Source of the DNA: Halostella pelagica
GTDB lineage: Archaea > Halobacteriota > Halobacteria > Halobacteriales > Natronoarchaeaceae
DNA: 64,000 bases
Direction: 5' to 3'
NCBI GenBank assembly: GCA_005954745.1
Contig: CP040678.1
Span: forward strand, 992,001 to 1,056,000
The position numbers were made by a program, and so were the translations under genes. Position 1 is the stretch's first letter; every line of letters begins with the position of its first letter. Below the pieces are notes generated by a model. It searched no databases, had not been told where the DNA came from, and worked only from the letters and a program-made list of their open reading frames with translations. Below, in pieces: positions 44,720 through 53,000 of this stretch.

Positions 44720-45556
44720 ATGCCGCCTCAACGAGGCTATCAAATCGACTTAACGTATTTAATTACTACACCAGTCCAAATCAACGGACCAGATAGCGGT
44801 GGCACTGGGTTCTTTTTCCATCTCGATACGAATTCGTATCTCATTACCGCAGGGCACGTACTGGCAAATGAAGAAAGAGAGGGATATGACGAAGAGTTAA
44901 AATCTGAAATACAGCAGGACCCCCCTGAGTTGTCCTATTACCTCCGAGATATCGATGAGATAACGAACGTCTCCAGATTCACCGTTGATTTGTCGGCCGA
45001 TCATCGCATTTGGGGATTCGACCCTAATGGTGCGGATGTAGCAGCCATTCAAATAGATGAAAATCTATCTCCTTTGACTGACTTCATCGATAGCGACGAG
45101 GACGATCATGCTCACCAGTATGGGTCATTTTCCTTGATGGATCGTGAATTCATTGGGAATAAACGACTGAGAACAGATCGTGTATTTACGGTAGGGTATC
45201 CTGGCCGGTTATATGATGTACAAACAAAGTTCCCGGTTAAGAGGAACGCGTTGATTGCAACACCACCCCACTTTGATTTCGAAGGGGAGGAGAGGTTCCT
45301 TACGGATGCACGGATGGATCCGGGGACCAGTGGAAGTCCAGTTTTAATCGAGGCATCCCAGGTTCTACATCCGTGGGGAGAACATCTATCGCAGGAAACG
45401 CCGATCCTGTTGGGTATTCACTCAGGGAACTTTCCTCATGTCGAAAGTCCCGAATCGCAGGGAGAGCGCTTGAGAAACACACGATACTCTGATCTAAATG
45501 AGACCTGGCGACCTGAGGCAATTCTTCGCACAATCCAAGATGCAGTCACCAACTAG
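44720..45556 (+). CDS. Trypsin-like serine protease domain protein
   Basis: A 278-aa protein with the chymotrypsin-fold triad in order: His46 in ITAGHV, Asp106 in GADVAAIQI, Ser204 in DPGTSGSP. No signal peptide is visible, so it probably acts in the cytosol. Solitary cytosolic trypsin-like proteins recur in prokaryotic defence islands as effectors or sensors; that role here is inference from neighbourhood. A TATA-like TTATTCAC lies ~32 nt before the ATG. Confidence 0.82.
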   Translation: MPPQRGYQIDLTYLITTPVQINGPDSGGTGFFFHLDTNSYLITAGHVLANEEREGYDEELKSEIQQDPPELSYYLRDIDEITNVSRFTVDLSADHRIWGFDPNGADVAAIQIDENLSPLTDFIDSDEDDHAHQYGSFSLMDREFIGNKRLRTDRVFTVGYPGRLYDVQTKFPVKRNALIATPPHFDFEGEERFLTDARMDPGTSGSPVLIEASQVLHPWGEHLSQETPILLGIHSGNFPHVESPESQGERLRNTRYSDLNETWRPEAILRTIQDAVTN

Positions 45557-45661
45557 CCACATTTCCACCTTTCATAGACGATACGATAAGGTTCTACAGC
45601 GAATGCGACCTAATACTGGATGTCGATTAGTCGAAAACTGAGATAGACAAAAGCAGTTCCT

Positions 45662-46513
45662 TCAGTAGTGGTGCCACCGCCAAAGTGCTTCCAGATTCAG
45701 ATCCAGAAATACTTGCTCCCGGATTTCGCGTGGAATCGGACTCAATATACCACGGTATGCTTGTTTGTCTATCGTTGCTGCGTTCTGTGAATTGGGGTGT
45801 TGTGTACCGTTAGAAAGGTAGCTCGTGATTTGGATGTTCGATTCGTCCATTAGTTTCAAGACTATCTCTCCCTCTTCTCCTTGGTCAACATGGCATAGCA
45901 TCCGGCCTTTCCGATCTGACCGGAATTTCTCGTTGTCGGGAAGGGATTCGTGCCAGTCAATTAGTTTGTCGAAGTTGATATCAACGAATGCTTCTTCACG
46001 GACTGAGCGGTCGATACCTTTGAACAACTCCTCAAACTCAGATTCGTTCAACGTCGGCGTATTCGGTGACTTGTGGGCTATGGTTTCATTTTGTCGCAGA
46101 TACCAGCCGAATCGGAAATTCAGAGTTTCATCCGTGTCTTTCGACATCTCAATTGTCTTGATATGTGTTCCCGGGTCGTAAACAGATACGAATTCATTCG
46201 GTTTACTTGGGCCGTTAGGGGTGGAGATTTTCTCTCCAATCTCCAAAGTGGGAAGGACGTTTACTGGCAGGTTGTCATACCAGCAGAGGATGAGGTCGCA
46301 GTTATCGATATCGTGCCCATGGTCAATGAAGTCACGGGCGTATACCTCTGCTTCTGCCAGTATTTCTTGTCCGGCTTCATTTTCGAGTTTGTAGTCGGGG
46401 AACTTGTCTCGGGATCTTTTGATTGTGAACCCGATTTCTTCCGCATGGAGGCTGAAGGCTTCACGGACGTTAATTTCTGAGTTGATTCCGAAGCTTACTC
46501 CCAGTTGATCCAT
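45662..46513 (-). CDS. Predicted PD-(D/E)XK-type protein
   Basis: A 283-aa protein. The N-terminal region reads 'FPDYKLE..' then 'EILAEAEVYARDFIDHGHDIDNCDLILCWYDN', a PD-x(n)-ExE core followed by a HxxD-N-CDLI segment, common in nuclease-like hypothetical proteins of mobile elements. The C-terminal part is unassigned. The start follows a minus-strand TATA (TTTAATTATTCG) by ~27-30 nt. GC content is lower than average for the window. Confidence 0.6.
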   Translation of the reverse strand: MDQLGVSFGINSEINVREAFSLHAEEIGFTIKRSRDKFPDYKLENEAGQEILAEAEVYARDFIDHGHDIDNCDLILCWYDNLPVNVLPTLEIGEKISTPNGPSKPNEFVSVYDPGTHIKTIEMSKDTDETLNFRFGWYLRQNETIAHKSPNTPTLNESEFEELFKGIDRSVREEAFVDINFDKLIDWHESLPDNEKFRSDRKGRMLCHVDQGEEGEIVLKLMDESNIQITSYLSNGTQHPNSQNAATIDKQAYRGILSPIPREIREQVFLDLNLEALWRWHHY

Positions 46514-46655
46514 GGCACGGTATTGAATACATCGAATAATTAAACCTACCTGATTTCGTTACCTCACTTCTCATCCACAAGCAGCAAACAATTCAGCTGC
46601 TCCTCTAACCACGACCTGTTTTAGAAAGCCGAGGAGGGTTCTTTACTGGAGCCAC

Positions 46656-47840
46656 TCATTGGTCGTGATTGAACCCTGAGTTAGGGTCGTCGTCGGCATT
46701 CCGGAACTCCTCTTCAAACCGCTCGCGTTCTTCAGTGTCATCAGGGAGATCGTAGTGTAAATCCTGAACGCGTGGCGAGACGTCACAGCGTTGTTGAACC
46801 CCGTCTGCTGAGACACCTCGGTTCTTCTGGTCTGTAATGTACCCCGTTCGGATGTGATGAGGAGCTCGACTACTCGGGCACTTGTAAGCGGAATTGTTCT
46901 TTTGCGCCGCTTCGCAGTCGTCAGGGTCACGATCGTGAGGGCAGCCCAAACCCACCTCGCACGGACGAGTCCACATGTAGGCGATCTTCTGTAACATTGA
47001 CGCGCTTATTCTTCCATCACCTTTGGTGAGCAACGGTTCCCTTCCTTCGTCGTCAGTCTCTGCCGGTCGCTGATTTTTGAGATAATCTTGAATAATCTCA
47101 GGGGTTTCCCCGTAGAGAGAGATTTCCCGTTCGTTCCCTTCGTCATTTTTCAGCGGTGTTGTTTCTTGAGTCTCGTACTGGAGAATCCGCTCCTCGTAGT
47201 CGAAATCAGGCACATCACGCCCGATCAGCCCACCTTTTCGCGGCCCAGACTGGCACATCAACTCCATCGAAACGTGCTCGACACCGGCATACTCGTATTT
47301 CCGAAGGTATTCCAGCGCTGCTTTCGCTATCTCTGGATCGAGTTTCTTCTTATCAACGCCCTCTCCACTCTCGTAATCTATTTCGGGGATTTCAATCCGC
47401 TTTTCGAACCGAGCTGGAGCCATCCGGTGTTCGATCATGTATTGGATGAACTCACGGAAGAGATACATATCGTCCCTGAGCGTAGTGCGCGCTAGCGGTT
47501 CGTCGCGGGATAGGGACTCATACTTCCGCCACTTCTTGTATCCCTCAACGTCTTCGCTTGTCAGATCATCGCTCGTTTCGACACACGCCTCATCTTCCAA
47601 GTATGTCCGGAGGTAGTTCAATTTCCGTTTGTACTGTCCCGTCGAATCCACTTCTTCCAGTTTATCATCCCCAAAGTCTTCCAGGACCTCGTCCATTGGG
47701 CGCGATTTCAGCGACAGCTCGGGGAATGAGTCTGCCATACGGTCCACGACAGTGGACGCGATTTGTTCGAGTAATTCCTCTGATGGATCACCCGAGAGGT
47801 GTTGTTTGAGGAACTCTACGTCATCGAGGTTGTCGGGCAT
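46656..47840 (-). CDS. Tyrosine recombinase, divergent Cys-rich type
   Basis: A 394-aa protein related to the two module-linked recombinases: the Cys insert ('WTRPCEVGLGCPHDRDPDDCEAA..YKCPSS') and the following 'PHHIRTGYITD' align with theirs. First Arg is in SGPRKGGLIG, and the presumed nucleophile is in 'DLHYDLPDD'. An acidic ~60-residue N-terminal extension precedes the core-binding domain. Start at 47840 (MPDNLDDVEF), 37 nt after the stop of another recombinase gene on the same strand, so the two form a tandem pair. Confidence 0.82.
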   Translation of the reverse strand: MPDNLDDVEFLKQHLSGDPSEELLEQIASTVVDRMADSFPELSLKSRPMDEVLEDFGDDKLEEVDSTGQYKRKLNYLRTYLEDEACVETSDDLTSEDVEGYKKWRKYESLSRDEPLARTTLRDDMYLFREFIQYMIEHRMAPARFEKRIEIPEIDYESGEGVDKKKLDPEIAKAALEYLRKYEYAGVEHVSMELMCQSGPRKGGLIGRDVPDFDYEERILQYETQETTPLKNDEGNEREISLYGETPEIIQDYLKNQRPAETDDEGREPLLTKGDGRISASMLQKIAYMWTRPCEVGLGCPHDRDPDDCEAAQKNNSAYKCPSSRAPHHIRTGYITDQKNRGVSADGVQQRCDVSPRVQDLHYDLPDDTEERERFEEEFRNADDDPNSGFNHDQ

Positions 47841-47877
47841 TGGTCTTTGTTGTTGATTATTGTTTTGTGACGCAGTC

Positions 47878-49182
47878 TCACTCGAAATCGTCAAATGAGC
47901 TGTCGAGGTTGGTGCGGGTGCTGTACTCTGTGTGGGCGTCGTCTGGCAGGATTCGACGGATGCGCTGTCGGAAGAAGATGCGCCTGTACCGTCTCCGTTT
48001 TTCTGGGGTGAGGTAGAAGTCTCGGACGGCTTTGGCATCGTTAGCACCCTGTTCTCCGGCGATTTCACCTGCGGTTTCCAGTAGGTCTGACTCCGCATCT
48101 GCCAGGATGTTGTAGTAGAATGCCCGGCCGTGCTTTGGAGTGCCCACGTCGCCGTCGACGTCCACGCCTGCTTTCCGGCACAAGTCTTTGAACCGCCGCC
48201 GCATCTGTCTGGGACTCAGGAACGACCGATTCGCTGCGTCAGTCGGGAAGAGATACCCATCCCAGTTTGGTTGTTGTGCACGCTCGTCGAGCAAGTTAGC
48301 GAGTGCATCGAGGCCGAACATAAGGGAGACTTGCCCCTGTCCGTTCTTTCGGTCGGGTTCCTCGAATTCGATGTACGAATCGTGGATGTCGAGGGTGATC
48401 TGGTCTACGTGTACTGCAGGTAGTTCTTTGGTGCGAACGCCCCAGATGCAGTACCCAATCACCAGCATTCGCTCTGCGTCTGTTCCGGCGATGGTCCACA
48501 GTCTCCGAACCTGATCCGGTGTCAGGGGCGTCGAGTCGGAGCGCCACTCCCACCGGAACTCGTTTTCGATGCTTTCCATCGGATCGTAGGCGATGCGGTT
48601 GGATCGGTCGAGCCACTCGAAGAGGCGATGTGTCGCACGCACGTGGTGATGAGTTGAGTCGTCCGAGGTCAGTTCTTCACGGAGGTTTTTGATGACCTCT
48701 TTAAATGTCTCGTAGACTTCGGTCTCGAGTTCGGGGTCGTTCGCTATGGCGAGAATTCTGTCATCGCCGTACTCATCACTGAACCGCCGGAGAACTTCGT
48801 TAATCCGTGCGCGTTGTGTTCGTGTTGTGGACGCTTTCCACCCTCGACACTCGACGCGATCATCGAGATATGCGTTGGCCCGTTCGATTGTGGCGACGTC
48901 GTCGATGCTCCATTCGTACTCTTCCGATCCGCCCGCGGAAGTGAGTAGAATAAAGAATTCGGGTGTCCCCATGTCGTGTTTCTCTCGAAGGATCCAGCGA
49001 AGGTGCGAGTAGCCGTTCTCGGTTAGCCATCGCGCCGCTGGGTAATCCCGGGGTGATTGCGAGTGTTCCGTCTTCCATTCTTTGAGGAGTTCCTCTCCGA
49101 TTTCCTGAAGGGCGGCCAGATCATGGCTCCAGTTGCGATACCCTTCGGGTTTGTTTGAGTCGTCTTCTGGGCTGTTCGTCAT
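47878..49182 (-). CDS. Tyrosine recombinase/phage integrase family
   Basis: A 434-aa protein. The core-binding domain ('HHHVRATHRLFEWLDRSNRI') is followed by catalytic Arg in 'GYCIWGVRTKELPAV', 'TPKHGRAFYYN' (HxxR) and 'VRDFYLTPEKRRR' (Tyr). The N-terminal ~170 residues are long and helical. It lacks the cysteine insert of its neighbour. Start at 49182 (MTNSPEDD); a longer frame to 49635 overlaps the divergent gene and is not protein-like. First gene of a two-recombinase operon. Confidence 0.85.
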   Translation of the reverse strand: MTNSPEDDSNKPEGYRNWSHDLAALQEIGEELLKEWKTEHSQSPRDYPAARWLTENGYSHLRWILREKHDMGTPEFFILLTSAGGSEEYEWSIDDVATIERANAYLDDRVECRGWKASTTRTQRARINEVLRRFSDEYGDDRILAIANDPELETEVYETFKEVIKNLREELTSDDSTHHHVRATHRLFEWLDRSNRIAYDPMESIENEFRWEWRSDSTPLTPDQVRRLWTIAGTDAERMLVIGYCIWGVRTKELPAVHVDQITLDIHDSYIEFEEPDRKNGQGQVSLMFGLDALANLLDERAQQPNWDGYLFPTDAANRSFLSPRQMRRRFKDLCRKAGVDVDGDVGTPKHGRAFYYNILADAESDLLETAGEIAGEQGANDAKAVRDFYLTPEKRRRYRRIFFRQRIRRILPDDAHTEYSTRTNLDSSFDDFE

Positions 49183-49473
49183 ATCTCTGCATAACGGGGG
49201 GATTAAAATAGAACTTACCAGAATACAGATATGTTTGTGGCGAGGACTTGTACGTGATGAAAATATGTATCGCCGATAAGTTTTTACGTCCTGATAGAGC
49301 GCCCTCTGGCCAGACGCCATTCTCAATAAAATAGCCGCTACGTGGGACTGCGAACGAATCGTCTCTTTAGCCGTGAGACGGCTGATTTCTGGCAGCTCAG
49401 GATGAGAATTTGACTGGGCCCTAAATCGCCCAATACAAAGCAACCAGCGGAAGAACGGATACGGTAGAGCCCG

Positions 49474-50055
49474 ATGGTAACGTACGACCTGTCGAGAATG
49501 GACGTAGGGTTGATTGCGGAGATGATTGCAGGGCGATACAGTGGTTTTCCGGAGCCGCTTGAGGAGGCAATTACGGCACACGCGACAAGCCGGTCTGGGG
49601 GTGAGGAGTATAGCGAAGATGACATCCGAATTCATTCAAAGAGTCGTAATCTGACGGAAGAAGTCCACTTAGGGTTATTAGAGGAAGTTACGCTGCCGGA
49701 AGACGGTGATTGGGGGTATTCGCAAGGTTGGATACCTGACGACATCCTTGTAGTGGAGGCACTGACACCAGTGGAGGGCACGCCGAGTCCGAGGGGTTCG
49801 AAAGAGGATTTAGACCCGACGACAGACCTGTTGGCGTACTATGCGGTGGAGGTGAAGGCAGTATCGAGTGGGGATCGAGTTCGGTTGACAGAGAATCAAC
49901 AGGAGATGTTGGCGACCGTGAGCGATGAGGTGGAACGAGTCCATCCAGTTCTCGTAATGGTGGACGTGGGTGGATTGCCGGAGTCGGCCGAGGTGGTAGT
50001 TGACATTTATGAGGAGTCGGTTTGGGCAGACGGTCAGATGTCGAAAACCGTCTGA
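49474..50055 (+). CDS. NO VEIN/DUF3883-like nuclease domain protein
   Basis: A 193-aa protein. 'YYAVEVKAVSSGDRVRLTENQQEMLATV' resembles the C-terminal NO VEIN (DUF3883) core, a PD-(D/E)XK-like fold with ExK. The preceding acidic stretch (DPTTDLLA) supplies candidate Asp residues. It is divergent from the recombinase pair. An 8-bp inverted repeat (CAGACGGT 50027-50034 / ACCGTCTG 50047-50054) spans its stop codon and could form an RNA hairpin. Confidence 0.6.
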   Translation: MVTYDLSRMDVGLIAEMIAGRYSGFPEPLEEAITAHATSRSGGEEYSEDDIRIHSKSRNLTEEVHLGLLEEVTLPEDGDWGYSQGWIPDDILVVEALTPVEGTPSPRGSKEDLDPTTDLLAYYAVEVKAVSSGDRVRLTENQQEMLATVSDEVERVHPVLVMVDVGGLPESAEVVVDIYEESVWADGQMSKTV

Positions 50056-50553
50056 CGCCAGTTTCAAAGTAGCTTATTTACGTAGATTTCCGGACGGGAT
50101 AGGCGGTGAGTACAGAGGCTGTATCGCTCCCAACAGGGCCTGGATATATCTCCTATTGAGGGATTCAACAAAGCTATTTTATCCATAACTGCAGCGACTC
50201 ACTTTCGCATTCAGAATCGTTCAGTCACTCCCATCATCGTCTCGAACGATACTGTTCGAATACCGTCATAATTACTCACGGTCGTGTTGAAATGTATGTC
50301 AAACCCATTCTTCGCTCTGCATCCCACCTCCGTCCCGTCGCTCGATTTCAGCAACACTCGAAACAGCCGTGCGTAATCTATTGTGTGTAACCCTCCGCAG
50401 TACAGCGTTTTCTAAATCAATCATATCAAGAAATAGTATGCTATGAATTCAGACAGGTTGGCCGGTAACGGAGTTTCACGTAGCGGTGAGACATCAATCC
50501 GATACTACTCTCACGAACAGATGATTCGGGAGCAAAGCAATCTGTATGTGATT
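50056..50553. other. Gene-free interval with TCGAAC/GTTCGA palindrome
   Basis: No gene is supported. A perfect 6-bp inverted repeat TCGAAC-gatact-GTTCGA (50242-50259) resembles half-sites of the recombinase modules (ATCGAACGAA) but lacks their second element. An open plus-strand frame starting at 50443 runs antisense into the next gene and has poor composition. Confidence 0.35.
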
Positions 50554-51114
50554 TCAGACAGAGTTGGCGTGGTCGTTGTACGTTCCGACTACGTCCGAAG
50601 TGTCGTTCGAGTTTGCCTCGTCACCATCATCTGGGATTCGGTGGTGACTCACATTTGGGAGTGCTCCACGATCGTACTCTCCACCAGGGTAGACGGAGAC
50701 GCAAGTACTCTCCAGCTGGGGGTGCTGAGCGGTGTACAAGGGCTTCAGTACGAGCCTGTCCTGTGTGAGCCTCTCGTAGAGGGAGTCGGGCAGGTCTTTT
50801 ATTATAGTCACCCGCGCACCGCTTACATCACCTGAGTCCAAATCCTCGTTACTGACTCCGGAGAGTGCAGAAGCTCCCATCAATTCCAGTGATGGTCTGC
50901 TTATCGCGTTGTTTGCGAGGACTGCCTTTTGATCTTCCTCGTGGTAGTACCACGCGACCTTCGCACTTTGAACAGTATCCCATCGAGGGCTCCTGAATCC
51001 GACTTCACGCACGAGTCGCGCTGGAAGCTGAAGTTGGTTACCACCGATCACCGGACACCGAACTTCAGACGGGAATACTTCGCTAGTCGATCCGTTTTTG
51101 CTTGTCTTTGCCAT
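50554..51114 (-). CDS. Hypothetical protein, possibly AbrB-like N-terminus
   Basis: A 186-aa protein not assigned to a family. The N-terminal block 'CPVIGGNQLQLPARLVREVGF' followed by 'AKVAWYYHEEDQKAVLAN' has the rhythm of a swapped-hairpin (AbrB/SpoVT) DNA-binding domain, but I am not certain. The C-terminal half is acidic and low in complexity. Start at 51114 (MAKTSKNG) is preferred; a minus-strand CTTATTC lies ~34 nt upstream. Confidence 0.5.
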   Translation of the reverse strand: MAKTSKNGSTSEVFPSEVRCPVIGGNQLQLPARLVREVGFRSPRWDTVQSAKVAWYYHEEDQKAVLANNAISRPSLELMGASALSGVSNEDLDSGDVSGARVTIIKDLPDSLYERLTQDRLVLKPLYTAQHPQLESTCVSVYPGGEYDRGALPNVSHHRIPDDGDEANSNDTSDVVGTYNDHANSV

Positions 51115-51352
51115 CGGTCTAAACCCGTTAAATGGAACTTGTGAATAAGAACCCTTGCCACTCACGAGAATCCCAGTATCGGGTCCTGAGACCGTATACA
51201 CGAAGAATTTCATCGTCAGCGCTAATAACGACGGATTCGGTGACAGTATTGAGAGGTGCTGTTCTCGGAATGGAGGCGAACCCAGCCTCAATGGAATCTT
51301 TGTAACCGATGGACCGCGAGGTCACGCCGTCTCTGCGATACCATTAGGGTAG

Positions 51353-51745
51353 TCAGTCCTGTGGTTCTGTCTCCCAGGCAGCGAGTTCCGGAAGGCAGAC
51401 TTCACAGAACTCGACGACGTGCCAGCGTTCTATGACCTCGGCAATTGATTGTCGCTCCGAATCCCGTTCTTCCTGACGCTCATCGTCGTCATTGTCTAAC
51501 AGCCCAAGCCCTACCTCGGGGTCGTACCCACACGGCAGGTTTTCCGCGCGGTGTACTTGTGAAGCACGTGTCTCTCCCGTATCCGTGGAGCGGTGTTCGT
51601 GTTCGACGAGGGTTGAAAGGGGTTCGTCGCCGGGGTGTTCCCTGACTTCGGGCAGCTCCTCCGGTTGAATTGTCCTGAGATCGGAGACGTGCGCCATCGA
51701 AGGATCAACGGTAGCAGCTTCTTGGTACGACGAGTACTCGCTCAT
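51353..51745 (-). CDS. Acidic hypothetical protein in small-ORF operon
   Basis: A 130-aa very acidic protein with no recognised domain; near the C-terminus 'VVEFCEVCLPELAAWE' contains a CxxC. The ATG overlaps the stop of a 46-codon ORF (ATGA at 51742-51745). Third and largest gene of a three-ORF operon starting at 51979. Confidence 0.6.
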   Translation of the reverse strand: MSEYSSYQEAATVDPSMAHVSDLRTIQPEELPEVREHPGDEPLSTLVEHEHRSTDTGETRASQVHRAENLPCGYDPEVGLGLLDNDDDERQEERDSERQSIAEVIERWHVVEFCEVCLPELAAWETEPQD

Positions 51746-51882
51746 GTGAATCGGTCGTAACGAGTACCGAAGTCGTCTCCCAATGGATCCTGCGTGGTTT
51801 CGAATTGCATCTGCTCGATAGAGGAGCGGCGTGTACGAATCATGGAACCTGTGATGAGTGTCGAGTTCCAGCTACCCGTCAT
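51742..51882 (-). CDS. Small ORF (46 aa), middle gene of coupled operon
   Basis: It reads MTGSWNSTLITGSMIRTRR..., ending QDPLGDDFGTRYDRFT. It overlaps the 35-aa ORF before it by 11 nt and the next gene by 4 nt. The alternative frame through this stretch also lacks stops but has poorer third-position GC. The acidic/arginine C-terminus fits haloarchaeal coding. Function unknown. Confidence 0.5.
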   Translation of the reverse strand: MTGSWNSTLITGSMIRTRRSSIEQMQFETTQDPLGDDFGTRYDRFT

Positions 51883-51979
51883 CTTTGAACCTGTCCCACC
51901 ACTCCACAGCAATGGGTGCATCAAGCGATGATGTCTCCTCATTCAACGTCGGAGGATCAATAGCTTCGTCGACAGTCAT
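51872..51979 (-). CDS. Small ORF (35 aa), first gene of coupled operon
   Basis: A 35-aa acidic peptide (MTVDEAIDPPTLNEETSS..., ending VEWWDRFKDDG). A minus-strand TATA box (GACTTATATT, 52001-52010) stands 25-28 nt before the ATG at 51979, the leaderless pattern used across this window, which supports real expression. Because it is followed by two overlapping ORFs it may be an antitoxin-like or leader peptide; that is speculation. Confidence 0.5.
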   Translation of the reverse strand: MTVDEAIDPPTLNEETSSLDAPIAVEWWDRFKDDG

Positions 51980-52061
51980 GTATCGACAAAAGCAGTGAGG
52001 AATATAAGTCGACGGTGCGGTTTGCTTCTGTTCGCTCTCGATTGAGAGAACTGGTTGGTTG

Positions 52062-52430
52062 TTACCGTGACCGGTTCAACCGTCTTTCAGCCCGAGACCT
52101 AAGCACTTGTTTCGCATAGAAGGCGTCATCTCGGTCGCTGTTAGCCACCTCTTCGAATGTTCTGCGAGAGATCTGCTCCGTCAATAGCTCCCCGTCTTCA
52201 ACCTTCCAGATGAACGGTTCTCCGGGGTCGAGTTCTTGATCTCGCAACATTCTATCATCCACCCGAAGCGACATCACCAGTTCGTCACCGTATTCGATTG
52301 CTTGGCCACGACTCAAGACCAAATTGTCAAGGTATTCGTCACCAGTCGGTGAGGCTGTCGCCCACTCCACTGTCCACCCGGATTCGATATCGTGTGAAGA
52401 CACACTCGTCAGTAGGTTGTTGAATGACAA
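52062..52430 (-). CDS. Hypothetical protein divergent from CARF-like gene
   Basis: A 122-aa protein with no recognised family. It alternates strands and acidic loops ('GWTVEWATASPTGDEYLD', 'GEPFIWKVEDGELLTEQIS') and ends in a basic helix ('RRTFEEVANSDRDDAFYAKQVLRSRAERRLNRSR'). It is divergent from the CARF-like/PIN-like operon across a ~100-bp promoter region and so could be part of that system. Confidence 0.6.
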   Translation of the reverse strand: MSFNNLLTSVSSHDIESGWTVEWATASPTGDEYLDNLVLSRGQAIEYGDELVMSLRVDDRMLRDQELDPGEPFIWKVEDGELLTEQISRRTFEEVANSDRDDAFYAKQVLRSRAERRLNRSR

Positions 52431-52529
52431 AAGCCGTTGAGAGACGGTGCTGGAAAGAGGAACCCACGATCAATAGCATTCTCTCAGGCGGGAGAACACT
52501 ATTGAAACCGGAGTGGCTCTCGTAGGCTA

Positions 52530-53000
52530 ATGGGTAACATCTGGATGACCAACGGCACCCCTACGATGCCAGGGATTCTGAATCCGTTGACGGCTGCCTG
52601 TGATCAGGGATACGTGCCGGACGAGGTCTGGGTTCTATCGAATCCCGGGGTCGCTGATTACGTCGCCGAGGCCACTGATCGGTTCGAGGTAATCATCGAT
52701 GCGTATGGCGGAGACGCTACTGTCGCAGTGCACGATTTAGAGCACGAGACTGACTTCCGCGGCATTATCGATTTCTACCGGTCTACTATCGAAGCTGCCC
52801 AGGATCAGGGAGACACGATTGCTGTGGACGTAACTCCCGGTCGAAAATTCATGTCCGCGATAGCGTTCCAAGCAGGATTCAAGTTCGACGCTGACCACGT
52901 CTTCTACTTCCACCGGAAAGCAGGGGGGTATTACGGGCAGTACTACGCCGAAATCCCACGAACAGCGACTGATTTAATCGATTTCAAGGAGGTCCTGTGA
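52530..53000 (+). CDS. CARF-like ligand-sensor domain protein
   Basis: A 156-aa protein that is essentially one CARF-type Rossmann domain. The N-terminal strand-loop 'IWMTNGTPTMPGILNPLTAA' is followed by 'VPDEVWVLSNPG', and the second signature 'IAVDVTPGRKFMSAIAFQAG' (98-116) parallels the T-G-x-K-x-M loop with which CARF domains bind cyclic oligoadenylates, here TPGRKFM; 'ADHVFYFH' follows. No effector domain is fused. The stop overlaps the PIN-like gene by 4 nt (ATGA). By analogy it would sense a nucleotide second messenger and control its partner; ligand and source enzyme are unknown. Confidence 0.75.
   Translation: MGNIWMTNGTPTMPGILNPLTAACDQGYVPDEVWVLSNPGVADYVAEATDRFEVIIDAYGGDATVAVHDLEHETDFRGIIDFYRSTIEAAQDQGDTIAVDVTPGRKFMSAIAFQAGFKFDADHVFYFHRKAGGYYGQYYAEIPRTATDLIDFKEVL

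Noticed and set aside
47878-49635. N-terminal extension of the recombinase to 49635
   Set aside because: The extra 151 residues are basic and cysteine-rich, unlike coding sequence here, and overlap the divergent 49474 gene; MTNSPEDD at 49182 is the natural start.
50027-50054. Intrinsic terminator at the end of the NO VEIN-like gene
   Set aside because: The hairpin spans the stop codon and has no following T-run, so termination is not supported.
50443-50835. Plus-strand 130-codon frame
   Set aside because: Valine/serine-rich, antisense to the better supported 50554-51114 gene; not acidic.
52017-52040. TTTGCTT...TTCG sequence resembling the reverse of the recombinase-module core
   Set aside because: Only half the core matches and no TGGGCGCTGCAGG lies at 76-86 bp.
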